Below, piece after piece: positions 7,589-12,084 of a stretch of DNA of 12,084 nt. Both the position numbers and the translations under genes were made by a program. The notes beneath the pieces were generated by a model. That model was not told where the DNA came from, did no database searches, and saw only the letters and a list, made by a program, of their open reading frames with translations. Origin of the DNA: Saccoglossus kowalevskii (Eukaryota > Hemichordata > Enteropneusta > Harrimaniidae); contig NW_003109079.1 in NCBI RefSeq assembly GCF_000003605.2, positions 516,319 to 528,402 of the forward strand. The letters are read 5' to 3'. Position 1 is the first letter of the stretch. Every line of letters begins with the position of its first letter.

Positions 7589-8833
7589 GTTAAAGATAAA
7601 GTTTTGTTTAAAGTTGCTGAATTTTTGGTACCAAATATTTAGCTAAACAATACAGTAGACATAGCATATTGTACTGGCTCCAATACATATATAACTAGTT
7701 TCATAACTACGGTAGCTCTGAAATGCAAACATGGTGTAATGTCATCTCTTAAAGTAAAGGGAGCCCTCTAGAGTCATAGACGTGTTTATACAAAAGCAGT
7801 TGCCATGGCGACTTTTAACTTGTATTCATCTTGCATAATTTTAGAAAGGTGAAACAATTGACAGTACTTACATCTTAATATATTTTTATAAAATTCTGAC
7901 ATACGTAGCCTATCTTTAAAACAAAATGATTGATACTATTTAATTTAAAACATGTTTTTTTTTAACTTCAGGGCAGACTTATATCGTAGATTTGTTTTTG
8001 GTGATAAGAGCCCTCTTGCAACAGAACTGAGAAATGATTGACAGCACATCCTGCATTAGGGTTTTACACCACTAATATAAAATGTCGACACACACTTGTG
8101 ACAGATTTAAGACGATTCCCAATAGACACGAGTCTCATCCAATGCTGCTTTCTCAGTTCATTTCATTCATCTGGTTACATCTGTCATTTTGAAAAATTGA
8201 GAAGTCATTACACACCGGGTCCTGCCATATTTGGTTTACATTTATTTTCACGAGCACATATATTTTTCATGGTGTTTGTTACATTAACTTGGTGTAGTTG
8301 CCAGATTTGCATACCTATCAGACTAAGTACCGGTATGTTCTGAAAGCTTGTCAATAAGATAAGGGTTGTTAATTGCTCTTTTATAGTGAGAGTTAAAAAA
8401 ATATTTTTAAAAAATCTACTATTATTGGTGTGTGTGTAAGGTAAGGTAATCAGGTGACTCATTCAAACAGGCAGTTTTTTGACCAATTCATGGACATCAG
8501 AACTTTAAGTTTCCTCAACCCAAAATTGAACGTCAGTCTACCTATCCAACCCAACCCAGAGATAAAAACAATTCATGTCTTTATAGGAGTGTGTTTAAAT
8601 TCTTACAATTGAAATGTTGTGCATTAAATATCATTCTATTGTTAGGAGAAGTTTTGACAACAGTAACATTATACAAGGTACTCAGCAACTCTATTTTGAT
8701 AATAAACATTATTAAACTTCTAACATTTGAGCAACCAAGTCGACTGTGTTCATCATTCACAATATACTAACATAATTTTTTTCATTTTTATTCTCAAAAA
8801 TTTTGATCAAGACCTGGAGACAATGTGAAATTA
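7589..8833. other. Stretch without a supported gene; holds an X-box-like motif
   Basis: No gene can be supported. An RFX X-box-like palindrome is at 7799-7812. The strings gagccctcta and gagccctcttgcaa recur near 7761 and 8009, resembling part of 3871-3890. The block 7970-8345 has higher G+C than its surroundings and holds overlapping open stretches on both strands (8038-8343 plus, 8208-8462 minus). Neither has a domain I can name, and the minus one starts in AT-rich filler. This block could be an unrecognised dispersed repeat. Confidence 0.45.
7799..7812. promoter_or_regulatory. Candidate RFX X-box (gttgccatggcgac)
   Basis: gttgccatggcgac differs at one base from the palindromic RFX-factor consensus GTTGCCATGGCAAC. 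In animals such boxes often lie upstream of cilia genes. No transcription start or adjacent gene is visible, so function is only inferred. Confidence 0.35.
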
Positions 8834-9037
8834 GGCCAAAAAACAAACAAACTTATGTTGCCCTCAAGTCTGAAAATTGAAAAATAGGGTCGATCGATCG
8901 GATTTTTTTTTTTAAACTCGTGAAAACTAAAGGTAATTTAAATAACCGAGGTACGGTATATGGAAAAAAACGCGACCCGTTATTTCATATTTTTCGGTCG
9001 GCCCCTGAGGGCAACAAAACAATTTTTTTTTTTGGCC
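8834..9037. mobile_element. 204-bp fold-back MITE, PIF/Harbinger-like
   Basis: The ends are inverted copies. The left end reads ggccaaaaaac... then gttgccctca (8857-8866) and a gaaaaatagggtcg stretch. The right end, on the other strand, reads ggccaaaaaaaaaaattg then gttgccctca (9006-9015) and a gaaaaatatga...gggtcg stretch. The arms are about 65 bp each. The element is flanked on both sides by TTA (8831-8833 and 9038-9040). Termini starting with GG and 3-bp TWA duplications are characteristic of the PIF/Harbinger superfamily. It carries no transposase. A 94-codon open frame at 8920-9204 spans the right arm and A-rich flank and is not a gene. Confidence 0.75.
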
Positions 9038-9040
9038 TTA

Positions 9041-9639
9041 TGAATGAAAATTTGAGAAAAAAACATTGCAAAAGGTTCTACCAAAATTTCAGCAGGAAAG
9101 ATTATCATGTTCGAACTGCGTATAACGAGCAATCAGCAAGAAAACTGAATTATGCCAATATTTTTTTCCAGAATATTTGTAACAATGGTTTAATTATTAA
9201 ATAGAAATACCATCGATCATAAGTTGAGACATTGAGTCATTTTAATGGGTAACCAGTGTGAGATTTCATTGTAATGATATACGCTTTGTGTAACTGCCTT
9301 ATAGTCACCAGTGTTAGAGATTGCTATTCTACGCCAGCTTTAGTAGTCACTGGAGAGATCAGTTACGCCCAATAGCTTCTGACTCACAATGTATGCAAGG
9401 TAGTCCGTTTTCCCGAGCTCAGCAGGGAAATAAAAATCCCAGCAAGAGCCACATAGGGAATCAATGTCTGTTTTACATTGTCGCTTTAATACGATGTAAT
9501 GAAGCTGTTTTACAATAAAGTTCAGAAGTATTTAGTATGTTTTATATTTGATATTAGCGGTATCAGATCTGGTTACTCACTCAGGTTGTCCAACACTATG
9601 TCATGAGTACTTGACTAGCCAAGCATTTATGTTCATTCT
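9041..9639. other. Mixed-composition spacer, no supported gene
   Basis: Positions 9041-9300 are AT-rich. Positions 9310-9500 have higher G+C and an open stretch of 65 codons (9321-9518), but no protein motif I recognise and no convincing splice sites. Part of 9540-9640 may be the decayed upstream continuation of the LINE fragment that follows; stop codons break its frame. Confidence 0.4.
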
Positions 9640-9969
9640 GTGACACAAACGAATTACTGTACTAGCCTATATCCTTATGTAAAACCGGTCTCAAACACTG
9701 AAGGCATGGTGAAAACTGTTGAGTTGACAGAGGTATTGAGCAAGTCTTTGCATGAGAAACTAAAAAAATGTTTTTCTAGTTTGAAGGTTATGGTTATTCA
9801 ATTTCGGCTTAGTGATCACAATTTGGAAATTAAAAGAGGCAGACGACACAGACCAACAATTTCTGCGGAAGAGCGATTCTGTAAAAAATGTCGTACAAAT
9901 TCAGTTGAGAACGAACAGCATTTTATCCTAGATTGTGAATATTATGATAAAGAAAGAGGGGAGAAGTAA
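9640..9969 (+). pseudogene. C-terminal fragment of a LINE ORF2 (zinc-knuckle region)
   Basis: The open frame encodes 109 residues, read from a GTG that only marks the edge of the frame and is not a real start. From about residue 47 it reads LKVMVIQFRLSDHNLEIKRG, then a zinc knuckle: Cys81, Cys84, His94 and Cys99, with spacing C-x2-C-x9-H-x4-C. This is followed by YYDKER. In many animal non-LTR retrotransposons the region after the reverse-transcriptase domain has this order: R-x-R...H-x-L-x-I-E-x-G-R, then C-x2-C......E-x-E-H-F-x-L-x-C....R. The endonuclease and reverse-transcriptase domains are absent, so the copy is 5'-truncated. The frame ends early after residue 109, where intact elements continue with helices ending near a conserved Arg. 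The minus-strand remnant at 6530-7112 preserves that later part. Confidence 0.85.
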
Positions 9970-10519
9970 AACAGATATTTTCATTAAAATAATGACATGC
10001 TTTATACTCCTAGCAACGTTTCTAAATAAAGTAAACAGAAATCAAGTATATGAAAACCATCCCCTCCATAGAATCCTGTAGTTAACATTAAATTTGTTTC
10101 CAATAAGATTTTAACATCTTAATTATATTTTTATCTTATCATAGTTTAGTTTATTTAGCTGATGTATTTTTTATGATTTATATTTTTATTATTTTATTTT
10201 ATTTACTATACTGTAGTGTAATATTATTATTAATAATACTAACTTTATATTGTGAATAATTTGTGTTATTTTAATAAATAAATAGTGACTTTGTTGATAT
10301 TATTCATTTTGAATAGAATATACTTAAATGTTATTTGAAAGAAAATTTTTATATATATAGTTCAGATATAATAATAATAATAACATAAACATAATAATAA
10401 CATAAACTATTTCAGAAAATAATTTTGTTAAGTTATTTATGTGTGATACGCAAAATATATAAGATTTTGCCTTATTGTCTAACAAATTGAACTGTGGATA
10501 AAAACAGATTTCCAGTTTT
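9970..10519 (+). other. AT-rich probable LINE 3' UTR with TAA-type microsatellite
   Basis: Very AT-rich DNA follows the ORF2 fragment, with several aataaa/taataaat hexamers (for example 10274-10284) and an (ATA)n microsatellite with ataac variants at about 10368-10406. This arrangement fits the 3' UTR and simple-repeat tail of the plus-strand LINE, although the true end of the insertion cannot be fixed. No gene is seen. Confidence 0.5.
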
Positions 10520-11900
10520 CAGGGATTAGGTTTAGTTTTAGAGAGCTCATTGGTTCACACACGGTTTGGTTTACAGAGAACTGCTTTAGATGAGAGCCAG
10601 TTTGTTTATAGCTCTGGAGAGTTCACAGAGTTTGGTTTACATGGGTCTCGGCTAACAAAAAGTTGATTTTAATAGATTCATCCTCCAGTCCAGTTAGTTT
10701 TAGAGAGCCCCTAAGTTTTGGTTACAAAAAGTTGGTTTAGATTCATTTTCCAGCCAGGGAGTTCAGTTTTGGAGAACCCCTAAGTTTTGGTTACAAAGGT
10801 TGGTTTAGATTCATTTTCCAGCCAGGGAGTTCAGTTTTAGAGAACCCCTAAGTTTTGGTTACAAAAAGTTGGTTTAGATTCATTTTCCAGCCAGGGAGTT
10901 CAGTTTTAGAGAACCCCTCAGTTTTGGTTACAAAAAGTTGGTTTAGATTCATTTTCCAGCCAGGGAATTCAGTTTTGGAGAACCCCTAAGTTTTGGTTAC
11001 AAAAAGTTGGTTTAGATTCATTTTCCAGCCAGGGAGTTCAGTTTTAGAGAACCCCTCAGTTTTGGTTACAAAAAGTTGGTTTAGATTCATTTTCCAGCCA
11101 GGGAGTTCAGTTTTAGAGAACCCCTCAGTTTACAAAGGGTTTGGTTTTTAGATTCACCCTCCAGCCAGGGAGTTCAGTTTTAGAGAACCCCTCAGTTTAC
11201 AAAGGGTTTGGTTTTTAGATTCACCCTCCAGCCAGGGAGTTCAGTTTTAGAGAACCCCTCAGTTTACAAAGGGTTTGGTTTTTAGATTCACCCTCCAGCC
11301 AGGGAGTTCAGTTTTAGAGAACCCCTCAGTTTACAAAGGGTTTGGTTTTTAGATTCACCCTCCAGCCAGGGAGTTCAGTTTTAGAGAACCCCTAAGTTTA
11401 CAAAGGGTTTGGTTTTTAGATTCACCCTCCAGCCAGGGAGTTCAGTTTTAGAGAACCCCTAAGTTTACAAAGGGTTTGGTTTTTAGATTCACCCTCCAGC
11501 CAGGGAGTTCAGTTTTAGAGAACCCCTCAGTTTACAAAGGGTTTGGTTTTTAGATTCACCCTCCAGCCAGGGAGTTCAGTTTTAGAGAACCCCTCAGTTT
11601 ACAAAGGGTTTGGTTTTTAGATTCACCCTCCAGCCAGGGAGTTCAGTTTTAGAGAACCCCTCAGTTTACAAAGGGTTTGGTTTTTAGATTCATTTTCCAG
11701 CCAGGGAGTTCAGTTTTAGAGAACCCCTAAGTTTTGGTTACAAAAAGTTGGTTTAGATTCATTTTCCAGCCAGGGAGTTCAGTTTTAGAGAACCCCTCAG
11801 TTTACAAAGAGTTTGCTTTTTAGATTCACCCTCCAGCCAGAGAATTTTGTTTTAGAGATCAAGCTTTTCAGCTTACACAGGGTTTGGTTTGTCTTAGCAC
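10520..11900 (+). repeat. Two-variant satellite array (69-bp and 67-bp monomers), 18 units
   Basis: The anchor ccagccagggagttcagttt occurs at 10750, 10818, 10887, 10956, 11025, 11094, 11161, 11228, 11295, 11362, 11429, 11496, 11563, 11630, 11697, 11766 and 11833, with a diverged copy at 10685. Units of 69 bp (one of 68) carry gttttggttacaaaaagttg and attcatttt. Units of 67 bp carry gtttacaaagggtttgg and attcaccct. The order is a block of 69-type, a block of eight 67-type, one hybrid unit (67-type front, 69-type back) before 11697, one 69-type and one 67-type. Each unit can form an imperfect hairpin between ggagttc and gaacccc. Diverged copies extend left to about 10520 and right to about 11900. 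Confidence 0.97.
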
Positions 11901-11927
11901 ACCAAAATGTTATCCAATCTGATTTTT

Positions 11928-12084
11928 AGCTCCACTGTCATTGGAAATGACAGCAGAGCTGTATATGGAGGTGATTGTCTGTTGCCATTGGCCGTTGGTT
12001 TTCAACTTCTTGAAAACTACCATGATACTTGGTATGAAGGTACCTTGGCACCTTTGTCAGTTTTGTATATTACATGACTATAGC
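11928..12084 (+). mobile_element. Second copy of the hairpin-ended composite repeat, cut by the window edge
   Basis: It begins with a hairpin: agctc/gagct, a ca/ca internal loop, then ctgtcatt/aatgacag around a gga loop (11928-11960). It continues ggtgattgtctgttgcc... and ttcttgaaaactac...gatacttggta...gtacctt. These match 56-66 and 106-160 of the left copy in order and orientation, with a deletion of the CG-rich part. The right part lies beyond the window. Confidence 0.8.

Noticed and set aside
8038-8462. Overlapping plus- and minus-strand open frames at 8038-8343 and 8208-8462
   Set aside because: Neither shows a domain, and two overlapping frames of similar length cannot both be supported. 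The raised G+C content is noted as a possible unrecognised repeat.
8920-9204. 94-codon open frame with a basic, Asn-rich product
   Set aside because: It runs through the right arm of the fold-back MITE and its A-rich flank, so its length comes from transposon sequence lacking stops.
1-12084. A novel multi-gene or defence system
   Set aside because: No intact protein genes are present; what is visible is explained by tandem repeats, non-autonomous DNA transposons, LINE ends and AT-rich filler.

Overview
The window looks like non-coding nuclear DNA from an animal. It is strongly AT-rich, has no dense run of genes, and is built from tandem repeats, small inverted-repeat transposons and broken non-LTR retrotransposon (LINE) ends. 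The edge repeats, which pair an agctcc...ggagct hairpin with a cgtcgtccgt-like stretch, recall repeats common in mollusc genomes. A mollusc or other lophotrochozoan is therefore my best guess, but this is inference and not proven by any gene. I find no intact protein-coding gene, no tRNA or rRNA gene and no CRISPR array. Most open frames are chance or repeat-derived.

Layout. Positions 11-790 hold a composite repeat: a near-perfect hairpin at the left end, about five decayed copies of a ~157-bp monomer, and an inverted copy of the terminal sequence at the right end. A related copy in the same orientation enters at 11928 and runs off the right edge. Positions 1615-1747 and 7427-7588 are two related small inverted-repeat elements bounded by TTAA. 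Positions 2024-2212 hold three copies of a ~74-80-bp repeat. From 2290 to 5545 the sequence is mostly anonymous AT-rich DNA, with one unexplained 85-codon hydrophobic open frame at 3575-3832.

Positions 5550-6535 hold a 41-bp minisatellite of about 20 units, each carrying an inverted CCAAT box. It is interrupted by a ~180-bp segment of different, more coding-like composition. Immediately to its right lies the 3' end of a minus-strand LINE (about 6530-7112) with its TAA-rich tail. Positions 8834-9037 are a 204-bp fold-back element with GGCC termini and TTA duplications, matching the PIF/Harbinger MITE pattern. Positions 9640-9969 encode the C-terminal zinc-knuckle part of a plus-strand LINE ORF2, followed by an AT-rich probable 3' UTR and a TAA-type microsatellite. 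Positions 10520-11900 hold a large satellite made of two alternating monomer types (69 and 67 bp) in blocks.

The parts do not form a pathway. What they record is repeat turnover: DNA transposons that left only their ends, two LINE ends in opposite orientation, and three tandem arrays grown by unequal exchange. I see no evidence of a new multi-gene system. The points most worth checking are the coding-like island inside the 41-bp array, the hydrophobic open frame at 3575-3832, and the near-consensus RFX X-box at 7799-7812.
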